Origin: Mycoavidus cysteinexigens
GTDB taxonomy: Bacteria > Pseudomonadota > Gammaproteobacteria > Burkholderiales > Burkholderiaceae
DNA length: 64,000 bases
Assembly (NCBI RefSeq): GCF_003966915.1
Contig: NZ_AP018150.1
Location: 1,612,001 to 1,676,000, forward strand
Reading direction: 5' to 3'
Of the stretch, positions 41,547 through 51,004 are shown piece by piece. A program made the position numbers and the translations under genes. The first letter of the stretch is position 1; the number at the start of each line of letters is the position of its first letter. The notes beneath the pieces are model-generated. The model saw only the letters and a program-made list of their open reading frames with translations. It was not told the origin of the DNA and ran no database searches.

Positions 41547-42635
41547 ATGCGAGACATGGACAAATCCGCTGCTCAAGTAGCTCAACACGTTCTGAATGAA
41601 CATTTACGGCCCATTCGCCGCTTCCTGGATGATCCAAACGTGCAAGAGGTCATGATCAATCGTTACGATAATATTTGGCTTGAGCGCGACGGCAATACGC
41701 TTTATCTGGACGACATAAAATTAACTGAAACGAGTCTCGAAGCAGCCATTACGTTACTAGCCAATTTAAATCATAAGCCAGATGCATTGATGATGGACTG
41801 CTGGCTACCGGGTCTACGCATCGCTACCGCGCGCCGACCCGTTTCGATATATGGTCCAATGCTGTGTATCCGCAAACATAGCGTGCACCGTCTACACTTA
41901 CAGCACTATGTGCAGAACGGAGCTTTTGACGCCTGGCCACAGGCCTCGCACAACTCATTACAGCCTGCGCCGCCCACCACATCGTTGAATCCAGCTTTAC
42001 GCCGCGCGATGCAAAGTGGCGGCCAAGCGCTGCAGCATTTCTTTGAGTGGGTCATGCATATGCGCCAAAATTTGCTGGTCTGCGGTGCAACTTCATCAGG
42101 TAAAACCACGCTGCTTAATGCCTTAATCGAAGTCATCCCGACGGATGACCGACTCATCACGATTGAAGATACGCGTGAGTTGCAAGTCTGCGTCCCCAAT
42201 TATGTAGCGTTTGAAACGCACCCAGCGCAAGGCGCTAACATACGCGAGCTCGTGCGTCTGGCGCTACGCTGCCGACCTACGCGCATCATCATCGGTGAAA
42301 TTCGGGGAGCAGAGGCATTTGACTTGCTTAATGCGCTGAATACTGGTCATCCTGGTTCAGTCGTTTCATTTCACGCCGACTCCTGCCAACTAGCGCTCAC
42401 CCGTCTTGAAACCTTAGTGCGGATGGCTCCTGAAGCACAAACCTGGCCTTTAGCCGATCTACGCCAGCAGATTGCGGCGACTTTCCGCTATGTAGTGCAA
42501 ACCCAGCGTGCAGGCGTTCTAAGAGGCCCTTGGGAGATCCGAGAAATCCTTGGCATCAAAGACAATTACTATCAAACCCGCCTGCTATTTTCCAAAATTC
42601 AGCAAGAAACCTCTACTTATGACACCGTTCAATAA
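41547..42635 (+). CDS. virB11: VirB11-type secretion ATPase
   Basis: About 362 residues from ATG 41547 (another at 41556); the frame is open far upstream, but that part is the leader. Hexameric ATPase at the base of a type IV secretion system. The N-terminal domain starts at LRPIRRFLDDPNVQEVMINRYDNIW. Walker A CGATSSGKTTLLN lies at about 179-191, the Asp box near ITIEDTREL, Walker B RIIIGEIRG and the His box GHPGSVVSFHAD. It opens the operon, unlike virB of Agrobacterium where virB11 is last; this resembles the trb-type order (trbB first). Overlaps the pilin gene by 17 nt. Confidence 0.93.
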   Translation: MRDMDKSAAQVAQHVLNEHLRPIRRFLDDPNVQEVMINRYDNIWLERDGNTLYLDDIKLTETSLEAAITLLANLNHKPDALMMDCWLPGLRIATARRPVSIYGPMLCIRKHSVHRLHLQHYVQNGAFDAWPQASHNSLQPAPPTTSLNPALRRAMQSGGQALQHFFEWVMHMRQNLLVCGATSSGKTTLLNALIEVIPTDDRLITIEDTRELQVCVPNYVAFETHPAQGANIRELVRLALRCRPTRIIIGEIRGAEAFDLLNALNTGHPGSVVSFHADSCQLALTRLETLVRMAPEAQTWPLADLRQQIAATFRYVVQTQRAGVLRGPWEIREILGIKDNYYQTRLLFSKIQQETSTYDTVQ

Positions 42636-42936
42636 ACGCAAACCTGGAACGCAGATTATCTTCCTGACTGGACTGTTATGCACCTGGTCAACTTATGCTT
42701 ACGCCGGAATCTGGGGCGGAGGGTTATGCCGCTTTTACAAACAAGTCATCGATGACGAACTAATCACCTTTGTCAGTATCGGTTCATGCGCTCTCGCCAT
42801 CATTTTATGGATGCTAGATGACAGATCATCTTCGATTAAGTTATGGATGTTGCGCATCGTAGCGGCAACGCTCGTAATCTTTAACCTCCCGATTTTCTGG
42901 ACGACCATCTTTGGCCGTTCTCCGGTTTGCAGTTAA
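42619..42936 (+). CDS. virB2: VirB2/TrbC-type pilin subunit
   Basis: 105 residues from the ATG inside the virB11 end. A signal peptide ends near AYA (residue 29), then two hydrophobic segments (about 48-65 and 78-98) joined by a short charged loop (DDRSSSIK), as in VirB2/TrbC propilins. It would build the secretion pilus. Position between virB11 and virB3 supports this. Sequence itself is variable, so the identity rests on topology and order. Confidence 0.75.
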   Translation: MTPFNKRKPGTQIIFLTGLLCTWSTYAYAGIWGGGLCRFYKQVIDDELITFVSIGSCALAIILWMLDDRSSSIKLWMLRIVAATLVIFNLPIFWTTIFGRSPVCS

Positions 42937-42960
42937 CTATAAAACGGCAACACAATACTT

Positions 42961-43284
42961 ATGCCTAGCTCAAGCCAATCTCTTAACGCTCAAGTCAAAA
43001 AAGTTCTGCTTGAACGCCAGCGCTTACTCGCAGTGGATAAGCGCATGCTCGCGCTGCTGCTGATTCTCGTCTTTTTAGTTGCCACTACATTGCGCAATTA
43101 TTGGGTTCTACTCACGGCGCTGCCAGGCTACGGCAGCATTTGGCTCGCCAGCCAACGAGATCCTGATTTGATCGATATTTACCTCAAATACTGCCACCAA
43201 GCGGACTATTACGAACCGCGTCAGCAGCTCTTGCAAAAACGCAATCAGCGCCCATTAGGCTTTGCCCGGAAACATCTATGTTAA
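42961..43284 (+). CDS. virB3: VirB3/TrbD-type membrane protein
   Basis: 107 residues: cytoplasmic N-terminus with RQRLLAVDKRMLALLL, one or two membrane segments (about 30-60), then a hydrophilic tail with QRDPDLIDIYLKYCHQADYYEP typical of VirB3. It stabilises VirB4 and the pilus base. Overlaps virB4 by 7 nt. Confidence 0.8.
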   Translation: MPSSSQSLNAQVKKVLLERQRLLAVDKRMLALLLILVFLVATTLRNYWVLLTALPGYGSIWLASQRDPDLIDIYLKYCHQADYYEPRQQLLQKRNQRPLGFARKHLC

Positions 43285-45908
43285 AACTTAAGCCACCCAA
43301 AACAAGTGCTTTGGAGCAAGATTCGCCAGGCCAACGCCGCAGCTCTGATACACGCACTTGCTCTGAATTAGTGCCTTGGCTTTTTGCGTGCAATCCAGCT
43401 ACTGTAGTTTGTAAAGATTCTTCATTGCTCGCTGCTTTTGAATATAGCGGCCCTGATACCGATAGCATCACGGCTGGCGAGATGCTCAAATTGATTGAAG
43501 ATTTAACCCAAACTTTAATTAGCCTAAGCCGCCAACCTCTGACACTCTGGTGGACCGTGCAGCGCCGGCGCATTAGCGGCTATGACACGCTACCGCTACC
43601 CGATCTTTATGCTCAGATTGTCGACGATGAAAGACGGCAGGCTTTTGCGCAAAGTGGCAGTCATTTAAACCGTCACTACCTGACAATCATCCGTCCACCT
43701 GAAGCAGGTCTAGACCGCTTCTCAGGCAGGCTCTCGCATGCTTTATCTCATGATGGCTTGCCGCTTTACAAATCACTCTTGCAAGCGCTGCGCGGCACTT
43801 TCTCTGATCAGTACGCATTTGCTTATACTGCCGCAGAACTGCACCATCAAATAGAAGAATTCGAAGCATTATTAGGTCACTTGCTGGCTGGCTTGCCTAA
43901 CCTGAAATGCAGTCGTTTAAGCGGCGCTCAATTGAGTGCGTTCTTACATGCCACGTGCTCCCCTTGTGCAGAAAATCAAACCAGCGTGGATCTATCCGAC
44001 CATCCTTTTCTGGATCTTGCGCTACCTGATACGGAGATCATCCCGGGCCATGATTTTTTATCTTTTGAAAGCAATGGCCGCAAACGTTACGCGGTTGCGC
44101 TCAGCATCCCAGTGGCCCGCGAAAACTGGCCTGACCAGGTCGCTCCCACAACCCTTGACGACCTCCTCAAAATTCAGGGGGAACTCACCATCAGCCAGGT
44201 TTATCGCCTCGCCAGTCAGGCCCGCGCAGAACGCTTTATCAACAGTATGCGCAAGTATCACGATAACCGGCAACTGGATGTGCGCGGATTGCTCAGCGCC
44301 GCTTTAAAAAAAGGGAATTCTGACCAGGTGCGGCACAACTTAGCCCGTGCCCAAGCCGCCAGCGAAACGGATGCGCTGCATGGCGAAGTGTCAATGGGAC
44401 AACAAGCATACGGCTGGTACAACCTCTCTATCCTGGCCTGGTCACCGGTATTTGAAGCTGGCGGACCGGATTCTATTCAATCCGCCAGCGCCGAACACAC
44501 CGCTTATGCGCAAGCAAGCGCCACCTGTAAAGCCGCTGAAGCTATCTTGCGCACCGCCCATTTCACTCCTGTGCGCGAAAAACTCCATGCCCTCTCAGCC
44601 TTTAGCGTAACCATTCCCGGTATGTGGCGCGAATGCGCGCGCTGGGCTTTTATTGATGCCCAAGTGCTCGCGCGGCTTGCGCCGCTGCGTACTGTCGCGC
44701 AAGGAGAACGCTATAACTTGCACCTCAGCCGGGAAATGGGAATCGCTTGCCCAGCATTAGCGACCTTTCCAACCGAATATGGCACCCCGTTTCATTTCAC
44801 CGGCTATTTTGATGATGTCGGGCATGTGCTGCTCTGCGGCGACTCCGGCTCTGGCAAAACCTCGTTTCTCAACCTGAGCTGGACGCTGTTTCGCAAATAT
44901 AGCGGGGCGACGATCTATTTATTCGATAAAGACTACTCTTCGCGCATCCCGGTGCTGATGCAAGGCGGCACTTATTTAGATATTGCTCCAGAACGTGGAG
45001 AGAGCGCCGCCTGCTTTAATCCAATCGCCTTACTCGCGCATGAACGCCATTTAGAATGGCTTAAAGACTGGATTTTATTTCTAGGCAGCTTACGCGGCTA
45101 TCAGCCTGGCGCACAAGACGACATGCAGCTGCTCAACGTTTTGCGCGCAACCCGCAACATTGATCGCGCGCTTTGGCGCCTCTGCGCGATCTATAGCCAG
45201 CTCCCTGATGGACCGTTCAAACGACAACTGGCTTCATGGGTGGGCGACGGCGCTTACGCCCATTACTTTGACAACCTTGAAGATAGCTTCACCGCGACCA
45301 ACCTGATTGGCATAGAGGTCGGCAAAATTATTCACCACCCTTTGGTCGCCCCTCCTCTGCTCGATCTATGCTTTTATCGGCTGGACGATACCCTAACCAT
45401 GAACCGGCTAAACGGCGCCATAGCCCCCACCTTTATCGGTTTGCCTGAAGTATGGCATTTGCTTGATAACCCACGCTTTGCCAAAAAAATCGTGGATTGG
45501 ATCAGTACCTTGCGCAAAAAGTTAGGTAGCGTCTGGATGGATACACAGTCCCCCGAAAGTTACCTGCATTCACCCGTTTATCCGAGCCTACGCGACAATG
45601 TGCCAACCTGTATTTTCCTGCCTCCTAGCGGCAGCTTCAACCCGTCACAACGTGCCGCGCTTGAAACCGGTTTGGGGTTACATGCGGGCCAGATCCAAGG
45701 CATTGAAAAAGGCACGCGCAAACGCGACTATTTCATCACCCAAAAAAATGGATTTGCACGCCGCATTTCACTGGCGTTAGATCTTCGCACACTTGCCATA
45801 CTCCGCAGCGAGCTGAGCGCACAAGCCATCTTCGAGCGCCACTACCGCTCAGGTCACCCAGCCTGGCGCGCCCGCTATTTTGCAGAAATGACCCATGCGA
45901 CACGCTAA
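43278..45908 (+). CDS. virB4: VirB4-type secretion ATPase
   Basis: 876 residues, the size of the largest T4SS ATPase. N-terminal membrane-proximal domain to about 480; Walker A CGDSGSGKTSFLN near 518, Walker B IGLPEVWHLLDNP near 715, and the C-terminal QSPESYLHS/PTCIFLPP region. It drives pilus assembly and substrate transfer. It lies between virB3 and virB5 and overlaps both. Intact. Confidence 0.94.
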   Translation: MLKLKPPKTSALEQDSPGQRRSSDTRTCSELVPWLFACNPATVVCKDSSLLAAFEYSGPDTDSITAGEMLKLIEDLTQTLISLSRQPLTLWWTVQRRRISGYDTLPLPDLYAQIVDDERRQAFAQSGSHLNRHYLTIIRPPEAGLDRFSGRLSHALSHDGLPLYKSLLQALRGTFSDQYAFAYTAAELHHQIEEFEALLGHLLAGLPNLKCSRLSGAQLSAFLHATCSPCAENQTSVDLSDHPFLDLALPDTEIIPGHDFLSFESNGRKRYAVALSIPVARENWPDQVAPTTLDDLLKIQGELTISQVYRLASQARAERFINSMRKYHDNRQLDVRGLLSAALKKGNSDQVRHNLARAQAASETDALHGEVSMGQQAYGWYNLSILAWSPVFEAGGPDSIQSASAEHTAYAQASATCKAAEAILRTAHFTPVREKLHALSAFSVTIPGMWRECARWAFIDAQVLARLAPLRTVAQGERYNLHLSREMGIACPALATFPTEYGTPFHFTGYFDDVGHVLLCGDSGSGKTSFLNLSWTLFRKYSGATIYLFDKDYSSRIPVLMQGGTYLDIAPERGESAACFNPIALLAHERHLEWLKDWILFLGSLRGYQPGAQDDMQLLNVLRATRNIDRALWRLCAIYSQLPDGPFKRQLASWVGDGAYAHYFDNLEDSFTATNLIGIEVGKIIHHPLVAPPLLDLCFYRLDDTLTMNRLNGAIAPTFIGLPEVWHLLDNPRFAKKIVDWISTLRKKLGSVWMDTQSPESYLHSPVYPSLRDNVPTCIFLPPSGSFNPSQRAALETGLGLHAGQIQGIEKGTRKRDYFITQKNGFARRISLALDLRTLAILRSELSAQAIFERHYRSGHPAWRARYFAEMTHATR

Positions 45909-46713
45909 ATTGCACAAACCTGGCTGGCGCACATTGGTGTGCTGCATCGCCCTCGGTTCGGCAAAACTGACGTTAGCGGGCGGTGGCGTTGGAGCAACCA
46001 TAGGCGGCGCCACTGAATTAACGCAAATGATGAACCACTTTGAACTGCTGACGAGCGTCAGCCAACAAAGCGCAATGGTCACGCAAAATATTACGGCACA
46101 CATTACGCGTGTGCAGCAATACATGGCAATGCTGCAAAATCTCGCGCAACTTCCAGCCCACGCTCTTGAGCAAATCATGGCTCCCTGGCGACATCAATTG
46201 CAGATGTTTATGCAACTTGCCGATTCAGTTGAGGCATTACTAGAAGCTGCGCATCAAACACGCGCTTTATTTAAACGTAGCCTAAGCGAAATCGCCCAGC
46301 TAAACCTGACTCCAGAGCAATGGCTAACCGCCCATAGCAATTTAGCCAAAAGTCGAGACGGCCTGTATCAGCATCAATGGCGACAAGATCTAGCCGCATT
46401 AGATACCCTCGCTCACCGCGCACGCAGCGTACACACCCTATCCAGTCAAATTCCGGGTATCACGAGCACCATCCAAGGTCTCCAGCTACTCAACCAACAA
46501 GCCTCCATCTTAGCGGCTGAAATGCTCGAATTACGCGCTTTGATGCAACGCCAATTAGCCATGCAAAGCAAAGATCGGCAAGAACAAGAATGGGGCGACC
46601 GCATCCACTTCGATTTAATCCGGGCGCGCCAGGCACAAGCGCGCCAACTCGATACGCATGAGCGCCAACTTATCCATAATGGTCCATTCCATGTCTTGCA
46701 AGAGCAACCCTAA
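45895..46713 (+). CDS. virB5: VirB5/TrbJ-type protein
   Basis: 272 residues. A signal sequence (TLVCCIALGSAKLTLAGGG) near residues 13-31, then a Gly-rich turn and long helices with many Gln and Ala (ITRVQQYMAMLQNLAQLPAH), resembling TrbJ/VirB5, the minor pilus-tip component. It overlaps virB4 by 14 nt. Role by order and fold. Confidence 0.75.
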   Translation: MRHAKLHKPGWRTLVCCIALGSAKLTLAGGGVGATIGGATELTQMMNHFELLTSVSQQSAMVTQNITAHITRVQQYMAMLQNLAQLPAHALEQIMAPWRHQLQMFMQLADSVEALLEAAHQTRALFKRSLSEIAQLNLTPEQWLTAHSNLAKSRDGLYQHQWRQDLAALDTLAHRARSVHTLSSQIPGITSTIQGLQLLNQQASILAAEMLELRALMQRQLAMQSKDRQEQEWGDRIHFDLIRARQAQARQLDTHERQLIHNGPFHVLQEQP

Positions 46714-46732
46714 GCCGTTGAGAAAGCGAGCG

Positions 46733-47020
46733 ATGCCCCTATTTTTGCGGTGGGTAACTTATCAACTATGCCATAACCGCAACGAAATTTTTCGCTTGCA
46801 GCGCGCCTATCAACGCTATGCAAATGCCTCCCCACAGGCCGCCATAGAAGAATTGCGCGCACCGCGAGGTTTTCATAAACCCCGCTTATCGTTGGCTTGG
46901 GCCTGTTGCCGCCTAACGCTAGAGCAACCCACGTTGTTGCCCACTGGCATTTTGGCGTTCGCCGGCTTGCTTTTTGTGATCGCTTTACATTGCGCCACTG
47001 GCATAAGGTCGCTCAAATGA
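46733..47020 (+). CDS. Small single-span protein of the secretion operon
   Basis: 95 residues from ATG 46733; two earlier in-frame ATGs overlap virB5. A basic, aromatic N-terminus (RWVTYQLCHNRNEIFRLQRAYQRYA) precedes one membrane segment near the end (LLPTGILAFAGLLFVIALHCA). There is no lipobox, so it is not a normal VirB7. Its stop overlaps the virB6 start in an ATGA junction, and it sits where a VirB7-like or entry-exclusion gene would be expected. Function unknown. Confidence 0.65.
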   Translation: MPLFLRWVTYQLCHNRNEIFRLQRAYQRYANASPQAAIEELRAPRGFHKPRLSLAWACCRLTLEQPTLLPTGILAFAGLLFVIALHCATGIRSLK

Positions 47021-48036
47021 ATGCAAACGATCCGCTTGGCATTGTCAATGAACTCTTCCAGCTCATGCAAAAGGTTGGTCTTGAGCTATACGGAAAATTT
47101 ATTAGCGAAGGGATTGAATTGCTGTTGGTTCTGGGTCTGGTGATGACAACTTGGCATACCCTGATGTGGATGCTGGCGGATACCACCATCGACTATTTTG
47201 TTAACCAGTTAAATTTATTAGTTAAAGTCGCCATCCTTCTTTTAATGTTAACGGCTTGGACAGACACCGTACGCGATTTTTTCATCGGTAATATGGAGCG
47301 AACCGCCCAGCAGATTAGCGCCAATAGCGCCGCTCCAGTCGACACCGTGCGGACCCTATGGAGCGCCGCTCAAACTATTTTCTCGCTGACCCGCGCTGAT
47401 GCAAGCAGTATCTGTGAAGAATTACCCAAGCTCGCCGACGATGACGCACAATTGGCCGGCAACCAACGAATTTGCCATCTTGGCCACGGCGCAAACAAGA
47501 AAAACAGTTGGTTCGATACCTTAAGCAATTTATCGTTTGTCTTATTGTCATTCATATTCAAAGTCATTGCGGTGCTAGCGATTGCTCAAATGGCTGTGGC
47601 CTTCATGCTCGTCGCCCAAATGTCATCCTTCTTGCTGGCAATTGGCTTTTGCCTAGGTCCTATTTTACTGCCTTGGTATATTTTTCCAGCCACTGAATTC
47701 TTATTTAACGGCTGGCTAAGATTCATCATCGTTGCGGGTTTATACAAAGTGATCGCTTGGCTCATGCTGACAATTGTCCAAGCTGGCATCAATCCCGCCA
47801 TGCAGAAATTCGTTGTGCAACTCGGGGCAGGCGTTGGCCCTTATGTCAGCTCTCAACTCGATTTTCATTGCCTAACGATGCTTGGACTTGCCTTCACCTC
47901 TAGCGTGGGGGCCTACATGATGTGGCAAGTGCCACAAATTGCTCAAGGGATCGTTTCAGGCCATGGCGCACTTAATTTTCAAGGGTTTGGACCTAGCCGG
48001 ATGGCGGGGCCTCTACCCCCCAACCATCGGCGATAA
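47017..48036 (+). CDS. virB6: VirB6/TrbL-type inner-membrane channel protein
   Basis: 339 residues from the ATG that overlaps the preceding stop; the frame is open to 46897 but the coupled start is favoured. Five or six membrane segments (about 28-48, 58-78, 170-215, 235-260, 285-310), with a periplasmic loop between. Pattern FGFCLGPILLPWYIFPATEFLFNGWLR-like near 205 is typical of TrbL/VirB6 (here AIGFCLGPILLPW). It forms the inner-membrane part of the secretion channel. Confidence 0.88.
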   Translation: MNANDPLGIVNELFQLMQKVGLELYGKFISEGIELLLVLGLVMTTWHTLMWMLADTTIDYFVNQLNLLVKVAILLLMLTAWTDTVRDFFIGNMERTAQQISANSAAPVDTVRTLWSAAQTIFSLTRADASSICEELPKLADDDAQLAGNQRICHLGHGANKKNSWFDTLSNLSFVLLSFIFKVIAVLAIAQMAVAFMLVAQMSSFLLAIGFCLGPILLPWYIFPATEFLFNGWLRFIIVAGLYKVIAWLMLTIVQAGINPAMQKFVVQLGAGVGPYVSSQLDFHCLTMLGLAFTSSVGAYMMWQVPQIAQGIVSGHGALNFQGFGPSRMAGPLPPNHRR

Positions 48037-48056
48037 ATCATAGGAGCTTCGCTACG

Positions 48057-48788
48057 ATGCCACTCTCAAAACCTTCTTCTCAAACAGAAAACGCTCCCCC
48101 TCCTGGCGCAACAATAGCCGCCAGCCAGGCCTGGTTTGCTTATTTCCAGAAGCCACTACTGAATGCCAAATGGGCGCGCTTAGCGGCAGCAGGATTTTTC
48201 ATATTGGCCTTAATTGAAACCATTGCACTCCTGCAACTCCTCAAAAACGCTGGCCCACGCCCTTATTTTATCGAGCATGATGAAACTTCTGGAGCGGTTT
48301 ATTTATCTTCCCGAGTGGCCCAACAATTTACGCCAAATGCCGCCAATATCACCTACTTTCTGCGTATTTGGGCGACGCATATGCTCTCGATCAAGCCTGA
48401 TCAAAAGCAAACTCAAGAAAACGATATACCTGCCGCAGCCGCCTGGACAGTCGGCGCCGCAACCAAGGTCTTCACTGAATATTTTGCCCAGACTGATCGC
48501 GTCGCCGAGCGGCTCGCCAAGCAGCCTGGACTAACCCGCGAAGTAGTGGAAAATTCAACTTCATACGCTAACGAAGGAGGGATCGCCTATATGGTCCTTA
48601 CTCTAATTGAACGCATCGATGGGATTGAGACTAAGCGCGCGCAAAAAGTATTAACGGCGAATCTCATCCTGGCCCCCGAACGCTTTGACGAACAGCAGCG
48701 GCGCACTAATCCAATCGGTTTAATGGTAACTCATTTCACGCTTACCCCCTATTACGGCCCTAACCCCTCAACTCACTCTGCATCATGA
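48057..48788 (+). CDS. virB8: VirB8/TrbF-type assembly protein
   Basis: 243 residues: short Pro/Ser-rich cytoplasmic tail, one membrane segment at about 42-62 (LAAAGFFILALIETIALLQLL), and a periplasmic NTF2-like domain (about 75-235) ending VTHFTLTPYYGPNP. It nucleates the inner-membrane complex and touches VirB9 and VirB10. Its stop overlaps the virB9 start by 4 nt. Confidence 0.85.
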   Translation: MPLSKPSSQTENAPPPGATIAASQAWFAYFQKPLLNAKWARLAAAGFFILALIETIALLQLLKNAGPRPYFIEHDETSGAVYLSSRVAQQFTPNAANITYFLRIWATHMLSIKPDQKQTQENDIPAAAAWTVGAATKVFTEYFAQTDRVAERLAKQPGLTREVVENSTSYANEGGIAYMVLTLIERIDGIETKRAQKVLTANLILAPERFDEQQRRTNPIGLMVTHFTLTPYYGPNPSTHSAS

Positions 48789-49711
48789 AATTGCTCCAGC
48801 GTGGCAAGCGCTCTCTTTACCAACCTATCACCGCATTATTAACGGCTTTGCTCCTTAGCACCGCGCACGCCGCTAAAACTCATCCAGTACCTCCGAGTTC
48901 ACTGCCAGACCTGATGCGGGCTGAGCCGGCAGCGCTTGATCCCAAATTAGTCGTATATACATACGACCCAGACTACACCTATCCAATTTTGACGCAAACC
49001 GGACGGCTCACGCATCTTGAGTTTGAAGAAGACGAAGCCATCATCGGCATCTATTTAGCCGATCCTAAAAGCTGGCACCGTAAAACCGCAGTAACGCGGC
49101 GCGACTTTTTTATCCAACCCAAGCTAGCGGGGCTCGCCAATACCGCCACCATTATCACGAACAAACGTCGTTATGAATTGATGCTCAAACAAAACGCAGA
49201 TCAATATTACCAACGCGTATCTTGGCAGCATCAGGAGAGCGATCAGCTAGATGGGTTTACGCCTGAGACCACGACTAACGTAGAGAACAACGCCAAACCA
49301 CCAACCCAACGCACACGTGCCAGCTTATCTGAATCCGCAAAAAGCCACCGGCCGCATCAGACCAGCACGCACCTACCATTAAACTTGGAGCGCGCCAATT
49401 TTGACTATACGGTTAAAGGTAAAGCATCCTTCAAGCCGCTTGCGGTCTTTGACGATGGCCGCTTCACTTGGTTAAAAATGCCGTCTATTCAAGAAATTCC
49501 AGCCATCTTTATGCTGGCTCAAGATGGCGCGGTGGAGTTAGCTAATTTTATGGTCCAAGGTGATTATTTTGTCATTCGGCAAATGCTTGGCCATGGCGCA
49601 CTGCTTAAACTCGGCAAAGATGAAGTCCGCATCTATCACAACCCACGCCGGACCTGCGGTTTTTGGGGCTGCTCGACAGGTACGCAAATCAATCATTTGT
49701 GGGAGCATTAA
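48785..49711 (+). CDS. virB9: VirB9/TrbG-type outer-membrane core component
   Basis: 308 residues with a signal peptide (cleavage near STAHA, residue 29). N-terminal VirB9 domain with the landmark HLEFEEDEAI...YLADPKSWH, a charged linker (about 160-200), and a C-terminal beta-sandwich with NFDYTVKGKASFKPLAVFDDGRFTW and VRIYHNP, the VirB9 signature. It forms the outer-membrane core ring with VirB10. The next gene starts directly after its stop. Confidence 0.92.
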   Translation: MKLLQRGKRSLYQPITALLTALLLSTAHAAKTHPVPPSSLPDLMRAEPAALDPKLVVYTYDPDYTYPILTQTGRLTHLEFEEDEAIIGIYLADPKSWHRKTAVTRRDFFIQPKLAGLANTATIITNKRRYELMLKQNADQYYQRVSWQHQESDQLDGFTPETTTNVENNAKPPTQRTRASLSESAKSHRPHQTSTHLPLNLERANFDYTVKGKASFKPLAVFDDGRFTWLKMPSIQEIPAIFMLAQDGAVELANFMVQGDYFVIRQMLGHGALLKLGKDEVRIYHNPRRTCGFWGCSTGTQINHLWEH

Positions 49712-51004
49712 ATGGCGCCCCCCTTCTTAGCGAATGCCACTACACCGCGTCAAATCCAGCGCGTTAAACGCAATCTCGTCCAAGTATTACTGACGGTATT
49801 AATGATTTCTATGTTAGCCATCGTGCTGGCGCGCCGCCTCACTGGCGCGGCCCACGCTCCCGCGCAACGAGAAATTTTGCAACACCATGCTGAATACCGG
49901 ATGCAATCTGCTGGAAATGCCAATGATATACGCTCGGCCCTGCGCCAACAGGCCGAGCGCGCCTATCACGCCCAACTACAAGAGAAAACCGAAGATCAAA
50001 TCAAACCCAAAGCGCCCCTCATTATCGCGCCGCCACTGCCGCCCGCATACACCTTACCCGCCCCGAACATTCCCTTCGATCCTTTAAACAACGAACAAAA
50101 ACTCACGCTTGAACGGGCCCGCGCCGCGCTTAACGACGACACGGATATGGCGGTCTATGAGGCGGCGGAGCACCACGCGTCAGGGGATCATCCAGGGTAT
50201 TCAACCCAGCTTGCGCCATTGTCTGTGCCGCCCACAGCCAGCGCGCCACCCCCTCCCACGCCCTCTACCACAGCTTTGCAGCAACTACTCAACCAGCACG
50301 CTAGCGCGGCTCCAGCAATCAGTCGTGACGAACACTGGTTACGTCACCAAAACACCTACGCCAGTAGCCTACCTCTGATGCCAACCAGCGCCGCCTCACC
50401 TTATCTGCTGATGATGGGCGAACCGATCCCGGTGGTCACCCTGCAAAGCGTCAACAGCGACCTGCCCGGGACGGTGCGCGCCATGGTGACGCGGGATATT
50501 TATGACAGCGTGCGCGGCCATTTCAAGGTGATTCCGCGTGGCACTATTTTGGTAGGAATCAGTAACGCCGATGTTGCCGTGGGTCAAAGCCGCTTGCTCA
50601 TCGCCTTTAACCGCATGAACTTCCCAAGCGGAGCATACTTAGATATTGGCGGCGTCCCAGCCATCGACCGCAGTGGATCATCCGGCTTGCAAGCTCATGT
50701 AAACAACCATTTTCTGCGTCAATTCAGCCAGGCTTTTCTAGTCGCAGGCGTGGCCGCCTGGGCCGGCCGCCAACCCTCAGCAGCGCCGCATGTGACGATC
50801 AATGTGAGCGGCTCAGCATTGCCTTCGACATTTTCTCAAACCGCCGCACAAACCCTTTCAGACATCGCGCGGCGCCTGCTCGATCAACACCAAAATATTA
50901 AACCCACGCTCACTTTGTCGCCCGGTGAAAAAATCACCATTATTGTCGCGCGCGATATGGTGCTTCCTCCCGCTGTGGTTGCCAATTACGAAGACGTTCT
51001 ATGA
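49712..51004 (+). CDS. virB10: VirB10/TrbI-type core protein
   Basis: 430 residues. Cytoplasmic N-terminus, one membrane segment at about 22-42 (VLLTVLMISMLAIVLARRL), Pro-rich periplasmic spacer (about 95-190), and the C-terminal beta-barrel from about 225 with EPIPVVTLQSVNSDLPGTV, DSVRGHFKVIPRGTILVG and RMNFPSGAYLDIGG, the family signature. It spans both membranes and senses ATP use by the motor. Last of the virB block; the following gene overlaps by 4 nt. Confidence 0.94.
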   Translation: MAPPFLANATTPRQIQRVKRNLVQVLLTVLMISMLAIVLARRLTGAAHAPAQREILQHHAEYRMQSAGNANDIRSALRQQAERAYHAQLQEKTEDQIKPKAPLIIAPPLPPAYTLPAPNIPFDPLNNEQKLTLERARAALNDDTDMAVYEAAEHHASGDHPGYSTQLAPLSVPPTASAPPPPTPSTTALQQLLNQHASAAPAISRDEHWLRHQNTYASSLPLMPTSAASPYLLMMGEPIPVVTLQSVNSDLPGTVRAMVTRDIYDSVRGHFKVIPRGTILVGISNADVAVGQSRLLIAFNRMNFPSGAYLDIGGVPAIDRSGSSGLQAHVNNHFLRQFSQAFLVAGVAAWAGRQPSAAPHVTINVSGSALPSTFSQTAAQTLSDIARRLLDQHQNIKPTLTLSPGEKITIIVARDMVLPPAVVANYEDVL

